DNA of 64,000 bases from NCBI GenBank assembly GCA_963777625.1, contig CAVZRO010000018.1, positions 124,001 through 188,000 on the forward strand. Direction: 5' to 3'. Each line of letters begins with the position of its first letter. Position 1 is the first letter of the stretch. The notes below the pieces were generated by a model that was not told the origin of the DNA, made no database searches, and was given only the letters and a program-made list of their open reading frames with translations. A program made the position numbers and the translations under genes. This DNA comes from DATDIC01 sp963777625. Lineage in GTDB: Bacteria; Pseudomonadota; Alphaproteobacteria; Acetobacterales; Acetobacteraceae. Positions 16,717 through 26,500 of the stretch are shown here, in pieces.

Positions 16717-17666
16717 GCCTGCTGGAGATCCGCAACCTGCACGTTACGTTTCCCACCACGCGCGGACCATTGCTCGCGGTCGAGGGCGTGGACCTGGATG
16801 TGGCGGCAGGCGAAGTGCTCGGTATCGTGGGGGAGTCCGGGTCGGGAAAGTCGGTTGCAATGCTGGCGGTGATGGGGCTGATCCGCCGGCCTGGGCTGGT
16901 GACCGCGGACGTGATGCGGTTCGACGGCACGGACCTGCTTCGCATGTCGCCGCGCGCGCGCCGACGGCTGGTGGGCAAGGACGTGGCGATGATCTTCCAG
17001 GAGCCGATGACGTCGCTCAACCCGTGCTTCACGGTGGGCTGGCAGATCGAGGAGACGCTGCACGCGCATCTGGGGCTGTCACGCGCGGCGTGCCGGAGGC
17101 GCACGATCGAACTGCTGCGGCAGGTGGGGATCCCGGCGCCGGAGCAGCGGCTATCGGCGTTTCCGCATCTGCTGTCGGGCGGCATGAACCAGCGGGTGAT
17201 GATCGCGATGGCAATTGCCTGCAACCCACGGCTGCTGATTGCGGACGAGCCGACCACCGCGCTTGACGTGACCATCCAGAAGCAGATCCTGGAATTGCTG
17301 GAGGATTTGCAGCGCGATCGCGGCATGGCGCTGATCCTGATCACGCACGATATGGCCGTGGTCGCGGACCGGGCGCAGCGTGTGCAGGTGATGTATGCCG
17401 GGCAGGTGATGGAATCGCGTCCGACGGAAGCGCTGCTGGCGCGGCCGGCACATCCGTACACGGCCGCACTGCTGGATGCGCTGCCCGATCGGGCGGACGA
17501 GCAGCGGCGGCTGGCGACGATTCCGGGGGTCGTGCCGGGGATCGGCGACCGGCCGCGAGGGTGCCTTTTTTCGCCGCGCTGCCGCTTCGTGTTCGACCGC
17601 TGCGCGGAGCGCCCAGACCTGCGGCCGATAGATGAAGGTGCGGTACGATGTCACGCCCCGCTGTAA
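16713..17666 (+). CDS. ABC transporter ATP-binding protein, DppD type
   Basis: A 317-residue nucleotide-binding subunit. Walker A is GESGSGKS, the Q-loop is in MIFQEPMTSLNP, the signature is LSGGMNQR, Walker B is LLIADEPTTALD and the switch His is in LITHDMAVV. The C-terminal oligopeptide/dipeptide extension has the conserved cysteines (RGCLFSPRCRF, DRCAERP, RCHAPL) that are known to bind an iron-sulfur cluster in some homologues. The start at 16713 overlaps the preceding stop as ATGA; the upstream extension of the open frame is not conserved. Confidence 0.93.
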   Translation: MSLLEIRNLHVTFPTTRGPLLAVEGVDLDVAAGEVLGIVGESGSGKSVAMLAVMGLIRRPGLVTADVMRFDGTDLLRMSPRARRRLVGKDVAMIFQEPMTSLNPCFTVGWQIEETLHAHLGLSRAACRRRTIELLRQVGIPAPEQRLSAFPHLLSGGMNQRVMIAMAIACNPRLLIADEPTTALDVTIQKQILELLEDLQRDRGMALILITHDMAVVADRAQRVQVMYAGQVMESRPTEALLARPAHPYTAALLDALPDRADEQRRLATIPGVVPGIGDRPRGCLFSPRCRFVFDRCAERPDLRPIDEGAVRCHAPL

Positions 17667-18616
17667 GTCTGCTGGCGGCACAGGAGGTTTCACGCGTCTA
17701 TTTCGTGCGGCGCGGGCCGCTTCGCCGGCGCGCGGCATTGCATGCGGTGACTGAGGTGTCGTTCGCGTTGGAACCAAGCCACACGCTTGGGGTGGTGGGC
17801 GAAAGCGGCTGTGGCAAATCCACCTTGGCGCGAATGATTTCTCTGCTGGAAGAACCGAGCGGAGGGGAGATCGTAATCGATGGGCAAGTGGCGGACCCAT
17901 CGGATCACGCGGTTCGGCGCAGCGTGCAGATGGTGTTCCAGGACCCGTACGGGTCATTGAACCCGCGGCGCACGGTGGCTGGGATCCTGGAGGAGCCGCT
18001 GGCGATTGCCGGTGTGCCCGCCGGGCAGCGGAGGGAGTTGGCGCTGGCGATGATGGCGCGGGTCGGGCTGCGCCGGGACCAGGCGGCGCGGTATCCGCAC
18101 ATGTTCTCCGGCGGTCAGCGGCAGCGCATTGCAATCGCGCGGGCACTGATGCTGCAGCCGCGCGTGGTGGTTGCGGATGAGCCGGTGTCGGCGCTGGACG
18201 TGTCGATCCGGGCCCAGGTGCTGAACCTGCTGCTCGATTTGCAGGACGAATTCGGTGTGGCGTACGTGTTCATCAGCCACGATCTGTCCGTGGTGCGGCA
18301 TATCGCGGACGAGGTGATGGTGATGTATCTCGGCCGTGTTGTGGAGCAGGCGCCCCGCGAGGCGCTGTTTGCGCGGCCGCTGCATCCTTATACGCGCGCG
18401 CTGCTGGCGGCGACGCCGGGATTGCGGGCGGCGCGTGTGCGGGAAACGGCGCGGGGGGAGCCGCCGTCGCCGCTCTCACCCCCCGCGGGCTGCGCCTATC
18501 ATACACGATGCCCGCACGCGACGGAGCTGTGCCGGACGGAAAGGCCGACACTGCGGATCATGGAGAGTGCGCGCGTGGCGTGCCATTACGCCGAGCAGAT
18601 CGAGGCGCGCGGGTGA
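17648..18616 (+). CDS. ABC transporter ATP-binding protein, DppF type
   Basis: The second ATPase of the transporter, 322 residues. Walker A is GESGCGKST, the signature is FSGGQRQR, Walker B is VVVADEPVSALD and the C-terminal Cys motif is GCAYHTRCPHATELC. The ATG at 17648 lies 19 bases inside the previous gene, so the genes overlap. This is the last gene of the operon; the 198-base gap that follows separates it from the convergent efflux operon. Confidence 0.93.
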   Translation: MSRPAVSLLAAQEVSRVYFVRRGPLRRRAALHAVTEVSFALEPSHTLGVVGESGCGKSTLARMISLLEEPSGGEIVIDGQVADPSDHAVRRSVQMVFQDPYGSLNPRRTVAGILEEPLAIAGVPAGQRRELALAMMARVGLRRDQAARYPHMFSGGQRQRIAIARALMLQPRVVVADEPVSALDVSIRAQVLNLLLDLQDEFGVAYVFISHDLSVVRHIADEVMVMYLGRVVEQAPREALFARPLHPYTRALLAATPGLRAARVRETARGEPPSPLSPPAGCAYHTRCPHATELCRTERPTLRIMESARVACHYAEQIEARG

Positions 18617-18814
18617 GAAGCGCGGGTATACCAGACCGCATTGAGAATGACTCATCCTGCCGGTGTTGCCCAGAGTAGCGTGAAGCGAACGAGCGGCGCC
18701 GTGGGCGACAAAGTCATGGATAGCCGGCCCCCGGGACGAGCCCGAGGGCATGCGTCGCCGGCCACGACGGAAAGGGTCAGCATCAACGCGGTCGGGCCCT
18801 GCGGGCCGCTGGTA
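18617..18814. other. Convergent intergenic region with a dispersed repeat fragment
   Basis: This 198-base stretch lies between two convergent operons and holds no convincing gene. At 18628-18641 it contains ATACCAGACCGCAT, which recurs in reverse complement at 54727-54740 at the end of a palindromic element. Around 18714-18770 there is GC-rich sequence with alternating GGCC/CCCGGG blocks that could fold, but I cannot define a clean terminator. Confidence 0.5.
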
Positions 18815-20300
18815 TCAGTTGCGGATCTGGGACTGCGAGGGCAGCAGACCGGTGTTCCAGCCACCACCAAGCGCCTGCACCAGAGCGGCGCTGGCGATAA
18901 ATCGGTTCTGCAGCACCGATAATTGTGCCTGTTGGTTGGTTAAAAGTTGCTCCTGTTGGGTGATGACGCTGGTGTAGGCTACGGTGCCCGCACGATATTC
19001 GTTCAGTGTCACCGCGACCGCGCGCTGCGACGATGCCACGGCAACAGCTTCGGCGGCGGCCTGCCGTTCGTAAATGCGCACCGCTGCAAGCTGGTCTTCG
19101 ACCTGTTGGAACGCGACGAGCACCGTCTGGCGGTAGGTTGCCACCGCTTGGTCGTAGGAGGCGCGCGCGGCGGCAACCTGGGCGGGGCGCAGGCCACCTT
19201 CGAACAGCGTCTCGCTGGCCGATGCACCCAGTGACCAGACCCGGTTGGCCGCGTTGAGCAACTGGCCGATTGGGTTGCCGACGAAACCACCCAGCGTGGA
19301 GAGCGAGATATCGGGATAATAGGCGGCTACAGCCACGCCAATAAGTGCATTCTCCTGCTGCATGGCGCGCTCGGCGGCGGCTATGTCGGGGCGGCGTTCC
19401 AGCAGCGTGGACGGAAGTCCGGGCGGGGGCGCCGGAATGGTTTCCGGCAACGGCGAAAAGGGGATCGTCAGCGCATCGGGCGGCTGGCCGGTGAGCATGG
19501 CGATCGCGTGCTCCAATTGCGCGCGCAGCACGCCGACGCCGGCGAGTTGGGCCACCACGGATTGGAGCTGTGCATCGGCGGTAACGACATCGGCACGCGA
19601 GATGGTGCCGGCGCGGTACTGGTTTTCAGTGATCTCAAGCGCCCGGCGGAACGCCGCGACGGTTTCCTGCAGCAGGCGGGTCAGCGAATCCTGCGCCCGC
19701 AGATCGAAATAATCGGTGGCCAGCGTGGCCTGCGCCGAGAGCTGCGCATTGGCGAGATCGGCGGCGCTGACCTGCGCGGCTGCGGCCTGGCTCTCCACCT
19801 CGCGGCGGATGCGGCCCCAGACGTCGGGTGCCCAATCGGCACTGCCTTCAAGGCTGTAGTTGGTCGTCGGGCCGCGGCCGCCGCCGCCGCCCCCGCCGCT
19901 GCTGCTGACGAAGCTTCCGGACCCGGAGCTGCTGGAGAAATTGCCACTCCCACCGCCTCCATTCGACCGGGTGATGCCGGTATCGATGCCGAGCGTGGGA
20001 TACAGGCTCGCCTGAGCCTCGCGTACCAGGGCGACTGCGTTACGGTAAGCCGCCTCGAATTCCTTCACGGTCTGGTTGTTGATGTTGACCTGGCGCTCCA
20101 GGCCGTCGAGCAATGGATCGTGGTAGATCGACCACCACGGGCCGCGGGCGATGGCGTCCATCCGGCGTTGCGGTCTTCCAGCCGGTCAGTTCCTTGTAGG
20201 CGACCGGCACCGGCGCAGTCGCGCGATGGTAGTCGGGTCCCACCATGCAGCCGGAACCGGCAAGCGCCAGCGCCAGGATCACAAGCCGCCACAGCCTCAT
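18815..20300 (-). CDS. Outer-membrane efflux lipoprotein (OprM/NodT family), frameshifted
   Basis: This is the outer-membrane channel of the tripartite pump encoded upstream. The start is ATG at 20300, overlapping the stop of the RND gene as ATGA; it gives a lipoprotein signal (LVILALALAGSGC, with the lipobox Cys) followed by MVGPDYHRATAPVPVAYKEL, the usual NodT-family opening. Near 20162 one extra base shifts the frame; removing it reads KTATPMDAIARGPWWSIYHD without a break and gives about 494 residues. Two outer-membrane efflux repeats follow, with a Gly/Ser-rich insert at about 19860-19970 that lengthens the first repeat. The ATG at 20161 in the long frame is internal. Confidence 0.9.
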
Positions 20301-23300
20301 TCGGCGGGCGCTCCGGGTGCGCCGGCCACACCGGGAAACAGCGACCGCCAACGGGCGAGAGCCGCCAGACGGAACCGATCGAGATAGAGATACATCACCG
20401 GCGTGGTGTAGAGCGTGAGCACCTGGCTCACCATCAATCCGCCGACGATGGCGATGCCGAGCGGGCGGCGCAACTCACCGCCGTCTCCGAAGCTGAGCGC
20501 CAGCGGCAAGGCGCCCAACATGGCGGCCCAGGTGGTCATCATGATCGGGCGGAAGCGCAGCAACGATGCCTCGAAAATTGCGTCGCGCGGCGACAGGCCG
20601 CGCGCGCGTTCGGCCGCCAGTGCGAAATCGATCATCATGATGGCGTTCTTCTTCACAATGCCGATCAGCAGGATCACGCCGATCAGCGCGATGATGCTGA
20701 ACTCGGCGCCGAACAGCATCAGTGCGAGCACCGCCCCGATGCCGGCGGAAGGCAGCGTGGACAAGATGGTCAGCGGGTGAATCAGGCTTTCATACAACAC
20801 ACCCAGGACGATGTACACGGCGATCAGCGCCGCCGCGATCAGCACCGGCTCGCTGGACAGCGATTGCTGGAACGTCGCAGCGGTACCGGCGAAGCTGCCA
20901 TGGATGCTGGCCGGCATATGTAGTTGCAGCATCGCTTGATCGACCGCCGCGACGGCATCGCTGAGCGACTTGCCGGGCGCGAGGTTGAATGAAAGGGTGG
21001 TGGCGACGAAGTCGCCCTGATGGCTGACCGCGAGCGGCGTGTTCCCGGGCTGGTAACTGGCGACCGCGGCGAGCGGCACCATCGTCTCCGTGCTGGTGCT
21101 GACCGCGGCACCGGCGGAGGCGCTGCTCTTGCCGACGCTGGCGATTGCATTGGTGGCGGCGTTGCGTGCGGAACTCTGCGCGACGCTGGCGGCGGTTGTT
21201 GTCGTGCCGCCAGCCTGGAAGGTACCGGCAACGAGATTGCTGCTCTCGGTGCCACCGGGAGAGCCGCCGCTAGTGCTGACGTAGATGTCCTTCAGCGCGT
21301 CCGGGCTTTGCCAGTATTGCGGCGCGACCTCCATGACGACGTGGTACTGGTTCTGCGCCCGGTAGATGGTCGAGACCTGGCGCTGGCCGAACGCGTCATA
21401 CAGCGTGTTGTCCACCTGGCTCATCGTCAGGCCGAGGCGGGCGATCGCGGTGCGATCGACGGTCAGGTCGGTCTCCAGCCCTTTCTGCTGCTGATCGCTG
21501 TTGACGTCGCGCAGGATCGGGTTTTTTTCCAGCACCGCGAGCAGCTTCGGCGCCCACTGGTACAGCGCGGCGCTGCTGTCGCCCTGCAGCGTGTATTGAT
21601 AGGCGGCGTTGCTGGAGCGGCCACCGACCCGGATGTCTTGCACCGGCTGGAGAAACAGGCGGGCCCCCGGCACGCGCGACAATTCACGTCGCAGGCGGCC
21701 GATCACCTGGTCAATCGCCGGACGCTGGCCGAGGGGCTTCAGGGCAACGAACACTGAGGCGCTGTTGCCTTGCCCGCCGGCGCCGCCGCTGCCCTGGCCG
21801 GTGAAGCCGACCACGTTCTGCACCGACGGGTCGTGCTGCACGATCGCCATCATCTGTGCCAGCTTCTTTTCCATGGCCTGGAAGGACACGTCCTGGTCCG
21901 CCTGCATGTTGCCGATCAGGCGGCCGGTATCCTCGGTGGGAAAGAAGCCCTTGGGGATGATGACGAACAGAACGACGTTCAGCGCCACGGTGACGGCGAG
22001 GATCAGCATGACCAGCGCTGAATGGCGCAACGCCCAGTCGAGCGAGCGGCCATAGGCACCGAGTACGCGGTTGAACAGGCCGGGTGCGTGGGCGTCGGTA
22101 TGGACGCTGCCGCGGCGCAGCAGCAGGGCGCACATCATCGGCGTGGTAGTCAGCGAGATCACCAGCGAGACCAGGATCGCCATCGACAGCGTCACGGCAA
22201 ATTCCCGGAACAGCCGACCGACGATGCCGCCCATCAGCAGGATCGGGATGAACACCGCGATCAGCGACACGCTGATGGTGACGACGGTGAACCCGACTTC
22301 CTGCGCGCCAAGGAACGCGGCGTCTCGCCGCGGCATGCCCGCCTCGATATAGCGGGCGATGTTCTCCAGCACCACGATCGCATCGTCCACCACGAACCCG
22401 GTGGAGATGGTCAGCGCCATCAGCGACAGGTTGTCCAGGCTGTAGCCGAGCAGGTACATCGTACCGAATGTGCCGATGATGGAGACCGGCACGGCGACCA
22501 TCGGGATCACCGTCGCCCGCCAACTGCGCAGGAACAGGAACACCACGCCGGTGACCAGTGCGACAGCGATCAGCAGCGTGCGCTGGGTGTCGTTCAGCGA
22601 GGCACGGATAGTGGGCGTGCGGTCGTTGGCGACGGTCACGGTGATGTCCGCCGGCATGGCGGCTTCCAGCTCCGGCAGGGCGGCCTTCACGGCATCGACC
22701 GTGTCGATGATGTTGGCGCCGGGTTGGCGGAACAGGATGACCAGCACCGCCGGCTGGCCGTTGGACAGGCCAGCGTTGCGGATGTTCTCCACCCCGTCAG
22801 TCACCTGGGCGACATCGCCCAGCCGCACCGCATCGCTGTTGCGATAGGCGACGATCAGCGGGACGTAATCCGACGCCTGCAACGATTGGTCGTTGGTATA
22901 GAGCTGGTAGTGGCGGTCGCCCTGCTCGATGGAGCCCTTGGGGCTGTTGGCATTGGCCGACGCGAGGGCGGCGCGAACATCTTCCAGCCCAATCCCGTAT
23001 TTCGATAGTTGCAGCGGGTTGAGATCGACGCGCACCGCCGGCATCGCGGCACCCCCGATGATCACCTGTCCGATGCCGCTGATCTGCGACAGGCGCTGTT
23101 CGAGCACGTTGGTGGCCGCGTCGTACACCTGGCCGCGGGTCATGGTTTTCGAGGTGAGCGCCAGGATCAGCACCGGCGCGTCCGCCGGGTTGACTTTGCG
23201 GTAGGTGGGGTTGCTGCGCAGGCTGGCCGGCAGGTCGGCACGCGCGGCGTTGATCGCCGCCTGCACGTCGCGCGCCGCACCGTTGATGTCGCGATCCAGA

Positions 23301-23587
23301 CCGAACTGCAGGATGATCCGCGCCTGGCCGACCGAGCTGGAGGAGGTCATCTCGGTCACATCGGCGATCTGGCCGAGATGCCGTTCCAGTGGGCTGGCGA
23401 CGCTGGTGGCGACGGTGTCCGGGCTGGCGCCGGGCAGTGACGCATTCACCGATATGGTGGGAAAATCGACCTGCGGCAGCGGCGAAACGGGTAGCCTGGC
23501 ATAAGCGAACAGGCCGGCCAACGTGATGCCGATGGTCAGCAGCGTCGTGGCGACGGGACGCGCGATGAAGATCGCCGACAAATTCAC
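20297..23587 (-). CDS. mdtC: RND efflux pump inner-membrane subunit, MdtC-like
   Basis: A 1096-residue hydrophobe/amphiphile exporter. It begins with MNLSAIFIARPVATTLLTIG and has the typical twelve-helix layout with two large periplasmic loops. The proton-relay region is intact (GFVVDDAIVVLEN with the paired Asp). It is somewhat longer than usual MdtC because of a Ser/Ala/Thr-rich low-complexity insert at about residues 776-832. The start overlaps the stop of the upstream pump gene as ATGA, and its own stop overlaps the channel gene. Together with the adjacent MdtB-like pump it probably forms a heteromultimer exporting bile-salt-like, novobiocin-like or metal-complexed compounds; the substrate is not readable here. 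Confidence 0.93.
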   Translation of the reverse strand: MNLSAIFIARPVATTLLTIGITLAGLFAYARLPVSPLPQVDFPTISVNASLPGASPDTVATSVASPLERHLGQIADVTEMTSSSSVGQARIILQFGLDRDINGAARDVQAAINAARADLPASLRSNPTYRKVNPADAPVLILALTSKTMTRGQVYDAATNVLEQRLSQISGIGQVIIGGAAMPAVRVDLNPLQLSKYGIGLEDVRAALASANANSPKGSIEQGDRHYQLYTNDQSLQASDYVPLIVAYRNSDAVRLGDVAQVTDGVENIRNAGLSNGQPAVLVILFRQPGANIIDTVDAVKAALPELEAAMPADITVTVANDRTPTIRASLNDTQRTLLIAVALVTGVVFLFLRSWRATVIPMVAVPVSIIGTFGTMYLLGYSLDNLSLMALTISTGFVVDDAIVVLENIARYIEAGMPRRDAAFLGAQEVGFTVVTISVSLIAVFIPILLMGGIVGRLFREFAVTLSMAILVSLVISLTTTPMMCALLLRRGSVHTDAHAPGLFNRVLGAYGRSLDWALRHSALVMLILAVTVALNVVLFVIIPKGFFPTEDTGRLIGNMQADQDVSFQAMEKKLAQMMAIVQHDPSVQNVVGFTGQGSGGAGGQGNSASVFVALKPLGQRPAIDQVIGRLRRELSRVPGARLFLQPVQDIRVGGRSSNAAYQYTLQGDSSAALYQWAPKLLAVLEKNPILRDVNSDQQQKGLETDLTVDRTAIARLGLTMSQVDNTLYDAFGQRQVSTIYRAQNQYHVVMEVAPQYWQSPDALKDIYVSTSGGSPGGTESSNLVAGTFQAGGTTTTAASVAQSSARNAATNAIASVGKSSASAGAAVSTSTETMVPLAAVASYQPGNTPLAVSHQGDFVATTLSFNLAPGKSLSDAVAAVDQAMLQLHMPASIHGSFAGTAATFQQSLSSEPVLIAAALIAVYIVLGVLYESLIHPLTILSTLPSAGIGAVLALMLFGAEFSIIALIGVILLIGIVKKNAIMMIDFALAAERARGLSPRDAIFEASLLRFRPIMMTTWAAMLGALPLALSFGDGGELRRPLGIAIVGGLMVSQVLTLYTTPVMYLYLDRFRLAALARWRSLFPGVAGAPGAPAE

Positions 23588-26500
23588 GAAATCGCCTCAT
23601 CCCCCGCGGTCTTTGCCGGACCGTGCCCGGTGAACCGCAACGCCAGGCGATCGAAGGCGAGATAGATCACCGGGGTGGTGAAAAGCGTCAGCATCTGGCT
23701 GACGATCAGCCCGCCAACGATGGTGATGCCGAGCGGACGGCGCAGTTCCGATCCGGTGCCCTGGCCGAGCATCAGCGGCAGGGCGCCGAGCAGCGCCGCC
23801 ATGGTGGTCATCATGATCGGGCGGAAACGCAGCAGGCAGGCCTGATGGATCGCCTCGCGCGGCGGCTTGCCTTCATCGCGTTCCGCCACCAGCGCGAAGT
23901 CGATCATCATGATGGCGTTCTTCTTGACGATGCCGATCAGCAGAATGATGCCGATGATCGAGATCACGTCGATGTCGTCGCCGGCGAGCCAGAGCGCAAC
24001 GAGCGCGCCGAGGCCAGCCGACGGCAACGTGGATAGGATGGTCACCGGATGGATGAAGCTTTCATACAGCACGCCCAGCACGATGTACACAGTGACGATG
24101 GCGGCCATCACCAGCAGCAATTCGTTGGACAGGGAACTTTCCAGCGCCGCGGCGGCGCCCTGAAAGGCGGTGATGAAGCTGGCCGGCAGCCCGACCTCCG
24201 CCTCCGCCTGACGGACCGCGGTGACAGCAGCGCCGAGCGACGATGTGGGCGGCACATCGAAGGAGATCGTGGTAGCTGGGAACTGGCCGAGATGGCTGAT
24301 CTCCAGCGGCCCCGCGTGCTGTTCCACGTGAACGATCGCGCTGATCGGCACCTGGCCGCCGGCCACCGCCGCGGATGGCAGATAGATCGCGTTGAGGCCG
24401 GCGAGGGAGTGCTGGATGGCGGGGGAGCCCTCCATGATGACGCGGTACTGGTTCGACTGGGTGTAGATGGTGGAGATGATGCGCTGGCCGAACATGTCGT
24501 ACAAAGCATTGTCGATCGTGGCCGGCGTGACGCCGAAGCGGGCGGCGGCGGCGCGATCGATCACCAGATCGGTTTCCAGGCCCTGTGCGGAGAGGTCGTC
24601 GGCGACATCGGCGAGATCGGGTGAGGCGCGCAGGCGTTGCTCCAGCTTCGGCACCCATTCGTTCAGCGCGCTGAGGTTCGGGTTCTCCAGCACGAACTGG
24701 TATTGCGTGGCGCTGACCGAGGAATCCAGCGTGAGATCCTGCACCGGTTGCATATAGAGCGAGATGCCGAGCACCCCGGCAGCCTCGTTCTGCAAGCGGC
24801 GGATCACCTCGGTCACCGGTGAGGCGCGCTGGTCCCGGGGCTTGAGGTTGATCAGGAAACGACCGGTGTTCAGCGTCATGTTGGTGCCATCGACACCGAT
24901 GAACGAGCTGAGGCTGACCACGTCCGGGTCTTTCAGGATGGCGTCCGCGAGGGCCTGCTGGCGGGTGGACATGGTCTGGAACGAGACGGTCTGCGGCGCG
25001 ACCGAGATGGCCTGGATCAGGCCGGTGTCCTGCACCGGGAAGAACCCCTTGGGCAGCACGATATACAGCCAGACGGTGAGGACGAGAGTGACCAGCGCCA
25101 CCAGCAGCGTGAGCGGCTGGTGATCGAGCACCACGTTCAAGGCACTGTCGTAGCGGGCGATGACCCAGTTGAAGCCGCGCTCCGCCGCCATATCGAAGCG
25201 CCAGCGCTGGGCGTCCGGCCGATGGCGCAGCAGCCGCGCGCACATCATCGGCACCAATGTCAGCGATACGAGCGCGGAGATCACGATGGTGACGGCCAGC
25301 GTGATGGCGAATTCATGGAACAACCGGCCGACGACACCGCCCATGAACAGCAGTGGGATCAGCACCGCAATCAGCGAGACGGTGAGCGAGATGATGGTGA
25401 AGCCGATCTGTCCGGCGCCTTTGAGGGCGGCTTGCATGGGACTTTCTCCCGCTTCGATAAAGCGGGAGATGTTTTCGATCATGACGATCGCGTCATCGAC
25501 GACGAAGCCGGTCGAGATGGTGAGCGCCATCAGGGAAAGATTGTCCAGGCTGAAACCGACCAGGTACATCACCGCCAGCGTACCGACCAGCGAGAGCGGA
25601 ACGGAGAGGCTGGGGATGATGGTGGCCGGCAGGTTGCGCAGGAACAGGAAGATCACCAGGACGACGAGTGCGACCGAGAGCAGCAGCTCGAACTCCACGT
25701 CGCTGACCGAGGCGCGGATGGTATTGGTGCGGTCGGTCAGGACGGCGACGTTGACCGAAGGCGGCAGGCCGGCGGTGAGCTGCGGCAGCAGTTTCTGGAT
25801 GTTGTTGACCACCTGGATGACGTTCGCGCCCGGCTGGCGCTGGATGTTCAGGATTACCGCGGGTGTTCGATTGGCCCAGGCAGCGAGACGATCGTTCTCC
25901 GGCGCCTGCACCACGGTGGCGACGTCGCGTAGCCGCACCGGGTCGCCGTTCTTGTACGCGATCACCAGGGCGCCGTACAATTCAGGCGTGTTGATCTGGT
26001 CGTTGTCGTTGATGGTGGAGGCCTGGGCAGGGCCGTCGAAGCTGCCCTTGGGGTTGTTGACGTTCGCGTTGCCTAGGGTCGTGCGCAGGTCATCGATATT
26101 CAGCCCGTGCGCCGCCAATGCCCGGGGATCGACCTGGATGCGCACAGCGGGGCGCTGGCCGCCGCTGATGCTGACCAGCCCGACGCCAGGCTGCTGGGAA
26201 ATCTTCTGCGCCAGACGCGTGTCGGCGAGATCCTCCACCTGGGTCAGCGGCAGGGTCTTGGAGGTGAGAGCGAGCGTCAGGATCGGGGCGTCGGCGGGAT
26301 TGACCTTGGCATAGATCGGCGGCGCCGGGAGATCGGCCGGCAGCAGGTTGCCGGAGGCGTTGATGGCGGCCTGCACCTCCTGTTCCGCGATATCCAGGCT
26401 GAGATCGAGGCCGAATTGCAGGGTGATGACGGACGCCCCGGCGGAGCTTTGCGAGAACATCTGGTTCAGGCCGGGCATCTCGCCGAACTGCACTTCCAGC

